A DNA stretch of 64,000 bases from Paenibacillus lycopersici (GCF_010119935.1 NZ_CP048209.1:6100001-6164000); one strand, 5' to 3'; shown: positions 1 to 9,500, counted from the first letter of the stretch. Notes: generated by a model not told the origin, from the letters alone. Numbers and translations are program-made.

Positions 1-1485
1 GCCCAGCATCCCCTTCGCCCGCTCCATCCGAATATCGGTCAAATACTCCAGGAACGTCTTGCGCAGCTCCTTCTTGAACAGCTTGCTGAGCCAGACCGGC
101 GTGACGTGAACCTCCTCCGCGACGCTCTGCAGCGTAAGGCTCTCCGCGTAATGCTTGCGAATGAACCGCTCCGCTTCCTGGATGATCTGGCTGGGCGAAA
201 CGCTCTGGTACCGGAATCCGGCGGCGATCGTCAGCAGAAATTGTTCCGCCTGCTCCTTCAGCGATTCCAGCGTATCGAACTGCTCCAGCCGCTCCCAAAC
301 CGCCATCGGGTTCCGCTCCCAGCTTCGGTCCGTCCAGCCGTGCTGCCACGCTTTCTTGAACAGCTCGAGGAGCCATTCGAAGATGCGCTGCTGAATGTCT
401 TTGATCTGCGTGAACGACCAGCTCTTGACCATGCATGTGAAAGAGGCCATCACCGCCCGGATCTCGTCGTCCGATCCGTACCGGATCAAGTCCAGCACTT
501 CCGCCGGATGCTGGAGCGATAGATTGCCGTCCTCCGCGTCGCTCTCCCAGCCCAGTCCCGTCAGCAGCCGGTTGCCGCCGTAGACGGCCTTCTGCTCCAA
601 AATCTCTTCCGTCTCGGTATACGTCGCATGGAGCCCGTTGGCATGATCGAAGGTCGAGCTTAGCCCGATCGAAACGTTGATTTTGACATATTGCCGCACG
701 CGCTTGATACACAGCTGGCCCAGCTCCTTGTACGCCTCCAGCCTCGCCGCGTCCGGGCATTCGAGCAGCGCGACCCACCGGTTCTTGCCGTCCGCGTAGA
801 GCACGGAGCGATAGGCGCAGTCCTCCTCCAGCGTCTGCCGCACGACATTGCCGATGCCGAACAGAATCAAGTCCCGCTCGCCGCGGCTCTCGATCGCTCT
901 CAGGTCGTCGACCTCGATGAGCATGAGCGCGAGCCGCTCCTCCATCAGCCATTCCAGCTCCAGCGTGCGCAGCCGGTGCCGGATTCTCGTTTCCCGGTAG
1001 GCGTTGTATTTGAAATCGACCAGCTCGCGCAGCACTTCCTCCCGCATCTTCGGCAGCGCGCTCTGGACATGCGACTGGAGCAGCAGCTCGTTGTCGCGGT
1101 CCCGCTTCTCTTGCTGCAGCTGATCGGTCATTCTGCGTAAAATATCGCCGAGGTCCGCCGTGTTGATCGGCTTCAGCAAGTAATCCATCGCTCCCAGCTT
1201 CATCGCGTGGCGAACCATCTCGAACTCGTCGTAGCCGCTGATGACGACCGCTCTCCAGCCTTCGGCGCGCTCGGCGGCGCATTGCTCGATCAGCTCGAGG
1301 CCCGACATCCGCTTCATCCGGATATCGGTCAAGATCAGCTCGGGCCGTCTTGCCCTGACCAGCTCCAGCGCGCTGTCGCCGTCATCGGCGGTAATGACTT
1401 CTTCAATGCCGTACTCCCGCCAAGGAAAATTCCGGCGCAGCCCTTCACGGATCTCATATTCGTCGTCCACGATCAGCACCAGCAT
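1..1485 (-). CDS. YesN-like response regulator with AraC-type HTH (partial, C-terminus off window)
   Basis: The reading frame starts at ATG 1485 and stays open to the window edge (495 codons seen). The N-terminal ~120 residues form a receiver domain: acidic pair in LIVDDEYEIR, phospho-acceptor Asp in LILTDIRMKRMSG, and the conserved Lys in DYLLKPI. A long linker follows. The last ~60 visible residues are the first part of an AraC HTH (LTLQSVAEEVHVTPVWLSKLF). Receiver plus AraC output is the YesN family, normally paired with a YesM histidine kinase controlling carbohydrate uptake. The partner kinase should lie to the left, outside the window. The last helix of the HTH is also outside, so completeness cannot be judged. 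Confidence 0.93.
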   Translation of the reverse strand, partial: MLVLIVDDEYEIREGLRRNFPWREYGIEEVITADDGDSALELVRARRPELILTDIRMKRMSGLELIEQCAAERAEGWRAVVISGYDEFEMVRHAMKLGAMDYLLKPINTADLGDILRRMTDQLQQEKRDRDNELLLQSHVQSALPKMREEVLRELVDFKYNAYRETRIRHRLRTLELEWLMEERLALMLIEVDDLRAIESRGERDLILFGIGNVVRQTLEEDCAYRSVLYADGKNRWVALLECPDAARLEAYKELGQLCIKRVRQYVKINVSIGLSSTFDHANGLHATYTETEEILEQKAVYGGNRLLTGLGWESDAEDGNLSLQHPAEVLDLIRYGSDDEIRAVMASFTCMVKSWSFTQIKDIQQRIFEWLLELFKKAWQHGWTDRSWERNPMAVWERLEQFDTLESLKEQAEQFLLTIAAGFRYQSVSPSQIIQEAERFIRKHYAESLTLQSVAEEVHVTPVWLSKLFKKELRKTFLEYLTDIRMERAKGMLG

Positions 1486-1587
1486 CGGCAACCCACGCCT
1501 TCCCCGTCTTTTTCAGTCATCATATACCGGGATACGTGACGCGCACAATGAGCAGATGTTGTCTTTATAGGAGGGAATTCTATCCTC

Positions 1588-3207
1588 TTAGCGGGCAACG
1601 GCCAACGTCGCCAAGAGGTAGCGAAAAGGCTGCGCGTTCGCCTCGGGCTTCCGATCGATGCCGTTCGCGGCCACCTCGGCCTTCAGTCCCTCGGGAAACA
1701 AGAGGTACTCATAGCCCGCGACGGTTGCCCGATGAGACTTCGTTATGGCTGCGGCGAGTTCGTAATTGACGCTGACATAATACGTAATGCCTTTGTTATA
1801 CCCGACAAAAATATACCCTTGATCGTTAGCCGTGCGCGGATGCTCCGTCAAGCTGCCAGGGTCCTCGTATACGATATACCGCCGCCGTTCTCCCCCCTCG
1901 ACATTCGCGACCACTTCTTGAACGCCCGTGAAAGAGAGATCGCTTAAGTCAACGGCCACCTGCTTGCTTCCAGACGGGGCGTTGCGATTACCGAGCTTTT
2001 GCCCAATGGAGCCGGGGGCGTCAGGGTCAATCGAATGACCGCCTCCATGTAAGCCTAGAGAGGAAATCGCGTGCACGACAATAGCTGCCAATATCAAAAG
2101 CGCTATCGCCCAACGAACGCCAAGAACGGTATACCTGACCGCGAACCATAGCTTGACCCGGAAAGTCGAACGCGTTCTCGGAGGTTTCCTCCACGCCATC
2201 GCCGTTTCGCCGATGCGCGAATTCAAGGCGTTAATACGCGCCCGCAAAGCACGCGCCTCATCGTTCCGACGGTTTCTTTCAAATACGGATACCGCCAAGG
2301 ACAACGCTTCTTTGTGCTCGTATCGCTCCGGAAGCAGGGCGGCGAACCGTTCGATGTACGCCAGCGCGCCTTTGCTATCGCCGGCGCGCCAGCAATAGGC
2401 CGCTTGCAAATAGAGAAGGTCGGGATCGCCGCCATACATCGGAGAAGCATGATCGAGCTCGGCTTTCATCGCCGGCAGCTCATTGTCGCGCAGCGCGCGC
2501 CAAGCTGCTTCGCGGTGCCGGAGATAGGCATCGTAATCCACAGCTCCCGCGTCGGGCAACGACTCGTAGTCCATGATCGCCGCGAGGTACGCCTTGTCGT
2601 ATGCGTGATTGAACACATTCGGATAGCGACGATGCAATTCGAACGGAGAGGCGTCGAGCCACTCGAAGGTACGCGTCAGCAGTTCCCATACCGGCGCGGG
2701 CAAGAAGTAACGCTCGTCCAAAAAGTCCAGCAGCCGCTGCACGAGCGCAGGCTGCAGCCGCAGATCCCATACGACGTCCTCCTGCAGCAGCTCCGTCCAA
2801 CGCTCGACTTGGATTCGGGCAGGAAAATTCGCGTACAAGGCTGCCGCCCGTGCCATAAAACGGTCAAGAGGATCTGTGCCAGCATCTGTTACCGATGCGG
2901 GAGAGGCCTCGAATAACCGTAGCGACTCGCCTTCAAGTCCGTCGAACGGCGCTGACGGCGCGGCGAGCTCGCGCGCGAACGGGTCAAGCGACTGCCCGGT
3001 GTCCTCTTCTTGCTCCGAGGCGAACAATTCTTCCGACCGCTGCCGCTTCGCCAGCTTGAGCGCCCGGTCATACGCTTCTCTCAGCCGCTGATACCCTTCG
3101 GGATCGTCCTCGGGATGATGAAGTTTCAATTGCGAGGCATACGCCTTTCGAATGGCTGCGATTTCGGCCGTCGGCTGCCCGATGCCGAGCGTTTCCCAAA
3201 TTCCCAC
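1588..3207 (-). CDS. Membrane-anchored J-domain protein, predicted HscC co-chaperone (DjlB/DjlC-like)
   Basis: A 539-residue protein starting at GTG 3207, directly abutting the TAA of the upstream Hsp70 gene, with GGAGAGG about 10 nt upstream. Residues 1-60 resemble a J-domain, but the HPD loop reads HHPEDDPEGYQRLREAY, the variant typical of J-proteins that serve HscC-type Hsp70s in other bacteria. A single hydrophobic segment lies near residues 360-385 (AIALLILAAIVVHAISSLGL). The middle is helical and repeat-like (MYGGDPDLLYLQAAYCWRAGD resembles a TPR), and the ~150-residue C-terminus should lie across the membrane. Operon position supports a dedicated Hsp70-Hsp40 pair; the client is unknown. 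Confidence 0.85.
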   Translation of the reverse strand: MGIWETLGIGQPTAEIAAIRKAYASQLKLHHPEDDPEGYQRLREAYDRALKLAKRQRSEELFASEQEEDTGQSLDPFARELAAPSAPFDGLEGESLRLFEASPASVTDAGTDPLDRFMARAAALYANFPARIQVERWTELLQEDVVWDLRLQPALVQRLLDFLDERYFLPAPVWELLTRTFEWLDASPFELHRRYPNVFNHAYDKAYLAAIMDYESLPDAGAVDYDAYLRHREAAWRALRDNELPAMKAELDHASPMYGGDPDLLYLQAAYCWRAGDSKGALAYIERFAALLPERYEHKEALSLAVSVFERNRRNDEARALRARINALNSRIGETAMAWRKPPRTRSTFRVKLWFAVRYTVLGVRWAIALLILAAIVVHAISSLGLHGGGHSIDPDAPGSIGQKLGNRNAPSGSKQVAVDLSDLSFTGVQEVVANVEGGERRRYIVYEDPGSLTEHPRTANDQGYIFVGYNKGITYYVSVNYELAAAITKSHRATVAGYEYLLFPEGLKAEVAANGIDRKPEANAQPFRYLLATLAVAR

Positions 3208-4905
3208 TTAATCGTTCCGCCTCTCCAGATGATCGAGCTGAGCCTTAAGCCGATCGGCAGCCTTCCGCGTTTCTCTAAGATCCTGCGAGGCGAGCACCTG
3301 CTCGAACTGATCGATCAGAGCGCCGATCTCCTCTCTCTCCGAACCGAGCGCTTCTTCATAGAGCCGTTCGCCCCTGGCAAGCAACAGGCGGTTCTCGGCT
3401 TGATCGCGCGGATGCACCTTGATGTCCTTTAATTGCCGGAACCGCTCTGCAATCTCGCGCTCCGACATGGCGTTCGCACGGTTCATCAAAATCGCTCGCT
3501 TCATCTTCCCCGTGCCGATCGCCGTCGCTTCAACTTCCAATATGCCATTGATGTCATACGTAAACCGAACGTTCACCGTCTGCCTGCCTGCGCCGTCCGC
3601 AGGCACATCGACCTCGAGCGCGCCCAGCAGCAGGTTATTCTCCACCCGCCTGCTTTCGCCTTGATAGACGTTTAACCGTAACATGCGCTGCTTGTCTTGA
3701 ACCGTCCGATACAGATCCATTCTGCTGACGGGAATCGGCGTGTTCCGTTCGATAATCGGACTGAAATACCCTTGCTCATATTTGCCTTCGCCCAGCTGCT
3801 TGGCCACCTCCACGCCGAGCGTATACGGACACACGTCCGTAAGCACGACTTCCCGCAGCGAAGCATGGCGTTCCTTCAAGGCGACTTGAACGGCCGCTCC
3901 GAGCGCGACCGCCTCATCCGGGTTGATCTGCGTATACGGCAGCTTGCCGAACAGCTTGCCCACGATCGATTTAATCATTGGCATTCGCGTCGCGCCGCCG
4001 ATCAGAATAACCGCATCGATATCGGCCGGTCTCTGCTCCGCGTCGCGCATCGCCCGCTCAATCGGGTGCCGCAGCCGCAGCACGAGCTCGCCCGCCAGCC
4101 GCTCGAATGCCTCCCGGTTCACACGGACTTCGATGAGGCTACCTTCCCGCGTGAAGCTCATTCGTCCTTCAAGGCGCTCGCTGACCGCTTGCTTGCACTG
4201 TTCGGCCTGCTTCCAGACAGCCGATCTCATCTTCGCATCCAGCGTCCGTTCGTCGATGCCGCTCTGCGCCAGGCCATGCTCGAAGAGCAGCCGCGTAAAA
4301 TCTTCGCCGCCCAAAAAATTATCGCCGGCAATCGACTTGACTTCCATAACGCCTTCGAAAAACTCCAGCACCGACACGTCGAACGTGCCGCCGCCCAAGT
4401 CAAAAACAACGATTTTCGTTTCCTCCTGCTGCTCGTGAAGCCCGTATGAGATCGCAGCCGCGGTCGGCTCGTTAATGAGCCGCTCCACCTTCAAGCCGGC
4501 CAGCTCCGCCGCGCGTTTCGTTGCCGTTCGTTGCGTATCGTTGAAATACGCCGGCACGCTGATAACCGCCTCCGTGACCTCCTCGCCGAGGAGCGCCTCC
4601 GCGTCGGCTTTCAGCGACTGGATGACGAAAGCCGACAACGCTTCCGACGTGAAGCGGTGCTTGCCGAGCTGAAACGTTTTCTCCGTGCCCATGAAACGCT
4701 TGAACACCGCGGCCGTCGAATCGGGATGCGTGATCAGCCGCTCCTTGGCAATCTGCCCGACCAGCACGGTTCCGCTCTCGTCCACACTGACGACGGAAGG
4801 CGTGAGATGTTCCCCCAATGCATTCGGTATCAATACCGGTCCGTCTTCCGACCAATAAGCGGCCAAACTGTTCGTCGTTCCCAAATCGATGCCGATCGTC
4901 GCCAT
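3208..4905 (-). CDS. hscC: HscC-type Hsp70 chaperone
   Basis: I place the start at ATG 4905 (MATIGIDLGTTNSLAAYW). The frame extends to 5049, but the extra 48 residues have no homology, whereas AGCGAGGGC precedes 4905. The 565-residue length fits HscC and is shorter than DnaK (~610). The nucleotide-binding domain shows the phosphate-1 loop GIDLGTTNS, the VPAYFNDTQR motif, FDLGGGTFDVSVLE and ILIGGATRMP. The substrate-binding domain has the HscC-like stretches LTDVCPYTLGVEV, SPIIERNTPIPVSR and YDINGILEVEA. It is an ATP-driven folding chaperone and is translationally adjacent to its J-domain partner. No grpE or dnaK operon genes are nearby, so this is a specialised Hsp70 rather than the housekeeping one. 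Confidence 0.93.
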   Translation of the reverse strand: MATIGIDLGTTNSLAAYWSEDGPVLIPNALGEHLTPSVVSVDESGTVLVGQIAKERLITHPDSTAAVFKRFMGTEKTFQLGKHRFTSEALSAFVIQSLKADAEALLGEEVTEAVISVPAYFNDTQRTATKRAAELAGLKVERLINEPTAAAISYGLHEQQEETKIVVFDLGGGTFDVSVLEFFEGVMEVKSIAGDNFLGGEDFTRLLFEHGLAQSGIDERTLDAKMRSAVWKQAEQCKQAVSERLEGRMSFTREGSLIEVRVNREAFERLAGELVLRLRHPIERAMRDAEQRPADIDAVILIGGATRMPMIKSIVGKLFGKLPYTQINPDEAVALGAAVQVALKERHASLREVVLTDVCPYTLGVEVAKQLGEGKYEQGYFSPIIERNTPIPVSRMDLYRTVQDKQRMLRLNVYQGESRRVENNLLLGALEVDVPADGAGRQTVNVRFTYDINGILEVEATAIGTGKMKRAILMNRANAMSEREIAERFRQLKDIKVHPRDQAENRLLLARGERLYEEALGSEREEIGALIDQFEQVLASQDLRETRKAADRLKAQLDHLERRND

Positions 4906-5023
4906 GCTTTGCCCTCGCTTCGCGTTAATACGCTGAATTCTATTTCCTAATACATTTATATAAAATCTGCCTGTTCTCCTCTTTTCTTCTATCGAATTCC
5001 CGCAATCTTTAACCGCGCTCAAC

Positions 5024-5061
5024 AAAAAAGGGGCTTCCCTATGCTGCATTAAGGGAAGCCC
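5024..5061 (-). terminator. Rho-independent terminator
   Basis: On the minus strand GGGCTTCCCT pairs with AGGGAAGCCC (10 bp, 11-nt loop) and runs into TTTTTT. It lies just downstream of the YiaA/B-like gene and separates it from the hscC unit. Confidence 0.88.
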
Positions 5062-5072
5062 GCGCCATGCGG

Positions 5073-5357
5073 CTATTCGTTGATGTCATCCCGGTTCAAC
5101 CGGTCCTCTTCGTTGTCGCGGATCGTCTTCTGCAGCACGAGGCACGATACGATCAGGAAGGCGCCGCCGATCGCGTAGTAGCCTTTGACCGCGAGCGGTT
5201 CTTCCAGGTTGAAAATGCCCGCGTACTGCGCCAGGACCGCCAGCGCGAAGCCGGCCCAGGCCATGAACGTGTATGTCGGGGTATTGCGGCGGCGATAGAA
5301 TGGGATCACTTGGCTGCGAACTTGTGCGGTATGTTCCGTGGTTTCCGTCGTACTCAT
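5073..5357 (-). CDS. YiaA/YiaB-family two-helix membrane protein
   Basis: A 94-residue protein with a polar N-terminus followed by two hydrophobic helices (about residues 31-50 and 59-78: FMAWAGFALAVLAQYAGIF and YYAIGGAFLIVSCLVLQ) and a charged tail. The Y.FMAWAGFA...G.FNL......KGYY..G pattern is that of the YiaAB two-helix domain. Function is unknown in the family. It appears monocistronic, with its own terminator at 5024-5061. Confidence 0.85.
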   Translation of the reverse strand: MSTTETTEHTAQVRSQVIPFYRRRNTPTYTFMAWAGFALAVLAQYAGIFNLEEPLAVKGYYAIGGAFLIVSCLVLQKTIRDNEEDRLNRDDINE

Positions 5358-5494
5358 GGCATGAAGCCTCCCGTATAACCTCGTCGGTTATGTGATATGG
5401 CTTCATTGTACGACCGGGGCGGGAACGCCATAAGTACCAACTTCACTTAGTACCTGACCGGCGGATGCTCCTCCGCCGTATAGCGACCGGCAGA

Positions 5495-5523
5495 ACAAAG
5501 GGGCAAGCCTCCCAGCCTGCCCC
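5495..5523 (-). terminator. Terminator of the GH2 gene
   Basis: Minus-strand stem GGGGCAGGC / GCTTGCCCC (one G-U pair) followed by TTTGTTCTG, 18 nt after the glycosidase stop codon. Confidence 0.7.
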
Positions 5524-5540
5524 GATATTAGGGAAAAGGA

Positions 5541-8294
5541 TTATTTCACGTTCACCACGATATCAATCGGATACCGTCCCGCATTGCGTCCGTACAGCGC
5601 CAATCCGCCTTCGCCGGCTTCCAGCGCCAGCTTGAAGCCGCGGCTGCGGTCGAGCTTCGCCGTCACGCTGCTCGGCAGCGCGACTTTGCACAGATAGCCG
5701 TAGGAGCCCGCTTCATCCAGCTTGTTCTGGACTTCCTGGTACTGGTACGAGAGCACGCCGCGGCTGTCGGCCGGATTGTCAGGCAACAGGAACGAGGCGA
5801 CCTTCTCCCCGTCCACGAGCACATGAATCAGCGACTCGTGCAGCTCGTTGTCTGTCATGTAGTATGTGTTCGAGTTGTACTCTACCGCGGCATCCGCGCC
5901 GTGCATCATGCTGATCGTATGATCCCGGTCGCGTGCGCCTTCGAGATTGCGCGCCAGCAGCCGCTTCGAGCTGGCTTCGAACGCCAGCTCGACATGCGAG
6001 ACGATGGCTTGCTCGCCTGCGTCCGGCAGCTGGATGTCGTAGACGAAGCGTCCGGCCTTGCCGCCGTTCGCCTTGCCTTCTTGGATCGCGTTCCATTGAT
6101 AAGCGAAGGTCTGCTCCGCGAAAGCCGTCACCGGCACGGCGATGAATCGGCCGTCCGCGTCGTATACCGGCACGCCTTCGCCGCTGCGCACGTCGAACGT
6201 GACGAAGTTGCGGGTCACGACGGTGCCGTCCCCGGCGCGCAGCGTCAGCGCCAGCACCGCGACCGCATCCTGCTTCGGTACGCTGAACGCAAGCGGCTCG
6301 GCGATCGGCGTAACGCCGTAGCCGTTCCAGTCAAGCGCCACCGTTCCGCGCTCGGTCGTCACGCGCGTGCCGAGGTTGTCATGCCACAGCTCCCAGCCCA
6401 GCTGCAGCTGCCGGCCGTGATAGCGGTCCGAGAAGCTCGACGCCAGCAGCGGCACCGACACGCTTGCGCCCGCTTGAACCGTCTGGCAAGGCGGCGCGTC
6501 GATGACGATAAAGTCCGGCGCGTGCAAGTCCGCGATCGTCATGCCCGGCACGAAGCCGTCGTAGCCGAAGAATTTCTCGCGGCCGTCCAGGCGATAGTAG
6601 CCGTTGAACTCGTTGGTTACGTCGCGCAGCTCGGTAAAGACGAACCCGCACATTTTGTCATGGCGGCGGAATTCGTTCAGCATGTACCGGTAATGCCAAG
6701 CCAGGTCGCTGTCGCCCGCGCCGTTGGAGAATCCCCAGACGTTGCCGCATTCGCTGTTCATCAGCGGCGCATCGGTCTGCACGTTATCGCCGATGCAGTT
6801 GAAGGACGATCCCGGATACGTTTTCTCGACGACGTCCGTCACATGGGCGCGAACCTCTTCGTAGCCATTAATGTAGAAATGCCAGGTGTTGATGTCCGAT
6901 TCGACTTTATCGTAGTTGCACGGGGAATTGTCCTCGACGATCCGCGTCGGATCGACGCTCTTCGCCCAGCGGTACATCGACCGCACCCATTCCTGCGTTT
7001 CCGGCAGGTACGTCGCTTCGGCCTTGGCGGCATCCTGGCTGGTCAAGGCGATCGTCTCGGCGTCCGTGCGCAGGCCCCATGTTTCATTGAACATGATCCA
7101 CGAGAAAATCGACGGATGATTGAAGTCGCGGTCGATGATTTCCTTCGCTTCGCGCTCGTAAGCGGGACGGGCCGTCTCGTCGGGATTGCCCCAGAAGCAA
7201 GGCATGTCTTCCATGACCATCAGGCCGAGCTTATCCGCCCAGTACAGCTTGCGCGGATCTTCCGGTTTAATATGAATCCGGATGAAGTCCAGGCCGAGCC
7301 GCTTGGCCAAATAGATTTCGTCCCGCATGGACTCGTCCGTCGGATACGTGAAATAGCCCGTCTCGTGGTACGCCTGATCCAGGGTGCCGTTCAGGTAAAC
7401 CGGCTTGCCGTTCAGCGTGATCCAGCGGTACTTGCGGTCGCCGAACAAGGCCGTGCCGACTTCGCGAATGCCGAAATACGCAGCTACGCTGTCCGTGCCG
7501 TCGCCGCTCGTCAGCTGGATTTCCCCCTCGTACAGGTAAGGGGTTTCAGGGCTCCACAGCTGCGGATCCGCCACCTGGAACAACGCGCTGATGCTGTTCT
7601 CGCCTTCGGCCAGCTTGACATTCACCGTATGCGACACTGCTCCGCCGCCAAAAGCAAACCGCAGCTGCGCATCGCCGGATACGCCCGCCGTTACGGTCGT
7701 GTTCGCTTGAACGGTGCCGTCCAGTTTCGTGATGAATTTCGCCGACTGGACGAACGTTTGCGGCCGGGCCTCCAGCCATACCGGCTGCCAGATGCCGCGG
7801 CTCTCGCCGTAGCCCTGCTTGCCGCGGGTTTGCGATTTCAAATCGAAATCTTCCGCCTTCACGACGATCGTATTCGCCTCGTTGAGCTTCCATGCGCTCG
7901 TGACGTCGAATTCGAAGCTGCCGTAGCCGCCGGAATGAGAACCGGCATGCGTGCCGTTAATCCATACGTCGCAGTTGTAATCGACCGCGCCGAAACGGAG
8001 GAATACGAGCGAGCCGGCCGCTTCCGGCGACCAGGAGACCTCGCGCTTGTACCAGCCGATGCCGGTTTCGCTGCGGCCGATGCCGGACAGCGGGCTCGCC
8101 CAGGAGAATGGCACGGTGATCTCGCTGTCGAAGCCGCCTTCAGGCTGGGTGGAACCGCTCTCATCGCGGTCCGTGAGAAGACGGAACGACCAGCTGCCGT
8201 TCAGGCTCAGCCAGTCTTGGCGCTGCCAGTCCGGACGCGGGTATTCGGGACGCGGCAATGCCGCCGTTGTCGTTTGCAATGCTTGAGCTGCCAT
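5541..8294 (-). CDS. Glycoside hydrolase family 2 (beta-galactosidase / beta-glucuronidase type)
   Basis: About 917 residues, chosen start ATG 8294 (MAAQALQTTTA); a GTG four codons upstream lies too close to the AAAGG motif. No signal peptide is seen, so it is probably cytosolic. The order is typical for GH2: sugar-binding jelly roll (WQRQDWLSLNGSWSF, ~25-170), Ig-like domain (~180-290), and TIM barrel with the acid/base Glu in SWIMFNETWG and the probable nucleophile Glu in LMNSECGNVWG. Beta-sandwich domains of ~250 residues make up the C-terminus. It hydrolyses a terminal beta-linked sugar; the exact substrate cannot be read from sequence. The divergent ArsR-type gene is the likely regulator. 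Confidence 0.93.
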   Translation of the reverse strand: MAAQALQTTTAALPRPEYPRPDWQRQDWLSLNGSWSFRLLTDRDESGSTQPEGGFDSEITVPFSWASPLSGIGRSETGIGWYKREVSWSPEAAGSLVFLRFGAVDYNCDVWINGTHAGSHSGGYGSFEFDVTSAWKLNEANTIVVKAEDFDLKSQTRGKQGYGESRGIWQPVWLEARPQTFVQSAKFITKLDGTVQANTTVTAGVSGDAQLRFAFGGGAVSHTVNVKLAEGENSISALFQVADPQLWSPETPYLYEGEIQLTSGDGTDSVAAYFGIREVGTALFGDRKYRWITLNGKPVYLNGTLDQAYHETGYFTYPTDESMRDEIYLAKRLGLDFIRIHIKPEDPRKLYWADKLGLMVMEDMPCFWGNPDETARPAYEREAKEIIDRDFNHPSIFSWIMFNETWGLRTDAETIALTSQDAAKAEATYLPETQEWVRSMYRWAKSVDPTRIVEDNSPCNYDKVESDINTWHFYINGYEEVRAHVTDVVEKTYPGSSFNCIGDNVQTDAPLMNSECGNVWGFSNGAGDSDLAWHYRYMLNEFRRHDKMCGFVFTELRDVTNEFNGYYRLDGREKFFGYDGFVPGMTIADLHAPDFIVIDAPPCQTVQAGASVSVPLLASSFSDRYHGRQLQLGWELWHDNLGTRVTTERGTVALDWNGYGVTPIAEPLAFSVPKQDAVAVLALTLRAGDGTVVTRNFVTFDVRSGEGVPVYDADGRFIAVPVTAFAEQTFAYQWNAIQEGKANGGKAGRFVYDIQLPDAGEQAIVSHVELAFEASSKRLLARNLEGARDRDHTISMMHGADAAVEYNSNTYYMTDNELHESLIHVLVDGEKVASFLLPDNPADSRGVLSYQYQEVQNKLDEAGSYGYLCKVALPSSVTAKLDRSRGFKLALEAGEGGLALYGRNAGRYPIDIVVNVK

Positions 8295-8348
8295 AATCGA
8301 ATACACAACCTTTCGATAATCGTGAATTTGATGTTCCTGCTAGCCTTG

Positions 8349-8377
8349 ATTCTATCACTGGTATATATTTTTATCAA
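8349..8377 (-). promoter_or_regulatory. Predicted SigA promoter of the GH2 gene
   Basis: Minus-strand TTGATA (-35, 8372-8377), a 17-nt spacer and TAGAAT (-10, 8349-8354). The surrounding divergent region (8295-8529) is AT-rich, unlike its flanks, and contains imperfect dyads such as TGTATTATACTTTTACA that could bind the divergently encoded ArsR protein. Confidence 0.65.
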
Positions 8378-8529
8378 TATGTATTATACTTTTACAATGT
8401 AACGGTTTTCTTGTACACTTGTGGGTACCGGTTAACGGGCCTCAAGCTTAGCGCCGCCTGTGCGCAAGAGCGTATGCGCCGCGCCTGCAGCTGCAGCGCC
8501 ATCTCAAGAACGAAGGACGGATCCTGATC

Positions 8530-9459
8530 ATGAACGAATCCATGCAAGATATATTGCGTTTCCCCTCCACCCGCATCGTGGACGTAGCCAAAGCGCTGTC
8601 CGGCGACGTCCGGGTGCGCATCCTGGAGGCGCTCGGCGAGAAGCCGATGAGCGTCAGCCAGCTGGCCGAGGCGCTCGGCGTCGCGCAGCCGACGATCTCC
8701 ATTAACGTGCAAATCCTCGAAGGCGTCGACCTGGTGTCCTCGACGCTCGGCGCCAATCGCGAGAAAATCTGCTCCGCCACCTGCCGCTCCATCCAGCTCG
8801 ACCTTCCGGTCAAGCTCGGCGAAGGGCTGCGCCGCACGGAAGAGCTGCACATGCCGATCGGCATGTACTCGCATTGCTCCGTCCAGCCGACCTGCGGCAT
8901 CATGACGCGCGACTGCACGAACGTCGGATCGTTCGACGACCCCCGCTCCTTCTACATGCCCGAGCGGGTCGACGCCGCGCTGCTCTGGTTCTCGGGCGCC
9001 GGCTACGTGGAATACTACTTCTCCAATCCGATGCCGCCGGGCGTGTCGATCGACGAGCTCGCTTTCAGCGCCGAGCTGTGCTCCGAAGCGCCGTCCTTCC
9101 AGATGGACTGGCCGTCCGACATCTCGCTCTACATAAACGATACGTTCGTGGGCATCTACACGAGCCCCGGCGACCTCGGCGACCGCAAAGGCAAACTAAC
9201 GCCGGACAAGTGGCGCAGCGGCACCGAGTACGGCCAGCTGACAGAATGGCGGATCACCAGGACGGACAGCCGCGTGAACGGCATGCCGTCCTCGGCCGCG
9301 ACGATCGACTCCCTCGGACTCCAGTACAACAAGCCGATCCGCGTCCGGCTCGAAGTCCGCGAGGATGCGGCGAACTGCCGCGGCATGAACCTGTTCGGCG
9401 CGAATTTCGGCGACCATCGCCAGGACCTCGTGCTGGCGTTCATTCGCAGCGCGGAGTAG
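8530..9459 (+). CDS. ArsR-type HTH regulator with a large C-terminal sensory domain
   Basis: A 309-residue protein with AAGGACGG upstream of ATG 8530. Residues ~10-75 form an ArsR winged helix (VDVAKALSGDVRVRILEALGEKPMSVSQLAEALGVAQPTISINVQIL). The remaining ~230 residues are an unusually large effector domain, with Cys in CSVQPTCGIMTRDC and a Trp/Tyr-rich beta-sandwich-like stretch (ALLWFSGAGYVEYYFSNP). Classical ArsR metal sensors are only ~100 residues, so this is a different class. Its position divergent from a glycosidase suggests it responds to a sugar and controls that gene; this is inference. Confidence 0.88.
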   Translation: MNESMQDILRFPSTRIVDVAKALSGDVRVRILEALGEKPMSVSQLAEALGVAQPTISINVQILEGVDLVSSTLGANREKICSATCRSIQLDLPVKLGEGLRRTEELHMPIGMYSHCSVQPTCGIMTRDCTNVGSFDDPRSFYMPERVDAALLWFSGAGYVEYYFSNPMPPGVSIDELAFSAELCSEAPSFQMDWPSDISLYINDTFVGIYTSPGDLGDRKGKLTPDKWRSGTEYGQLTEWRITRTDSRVNGMPSSAATIDSLGLQYNKPIRVRLEVREDAANCRGMNLFGANFGDHRQDLVLAFIRSAE

Positions 9460-9500
9460 CTCGTACTCGCGCATGCGAAGACCCGAGCCCAATAACAGCG

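Noticed and set aside
4906..5049. 48-residue N-terminal extension of HscC
   Set aside because: The Hsp70 family starts at the GIDLGTTNS strand; the extension is not conserved and runs into the neighbouring terminator.
5823..8402. 859-codon plus-strand frame opposite the GH2 gene
   Set aside because: Arg/Ala/Val-rich antisense shadow of a clear glycosidase; no motif and no ribosome site. GC-rich codon use produces such long antisense frames throughout the window (also 32261-33940, 35586-37256 and 54499-55482).
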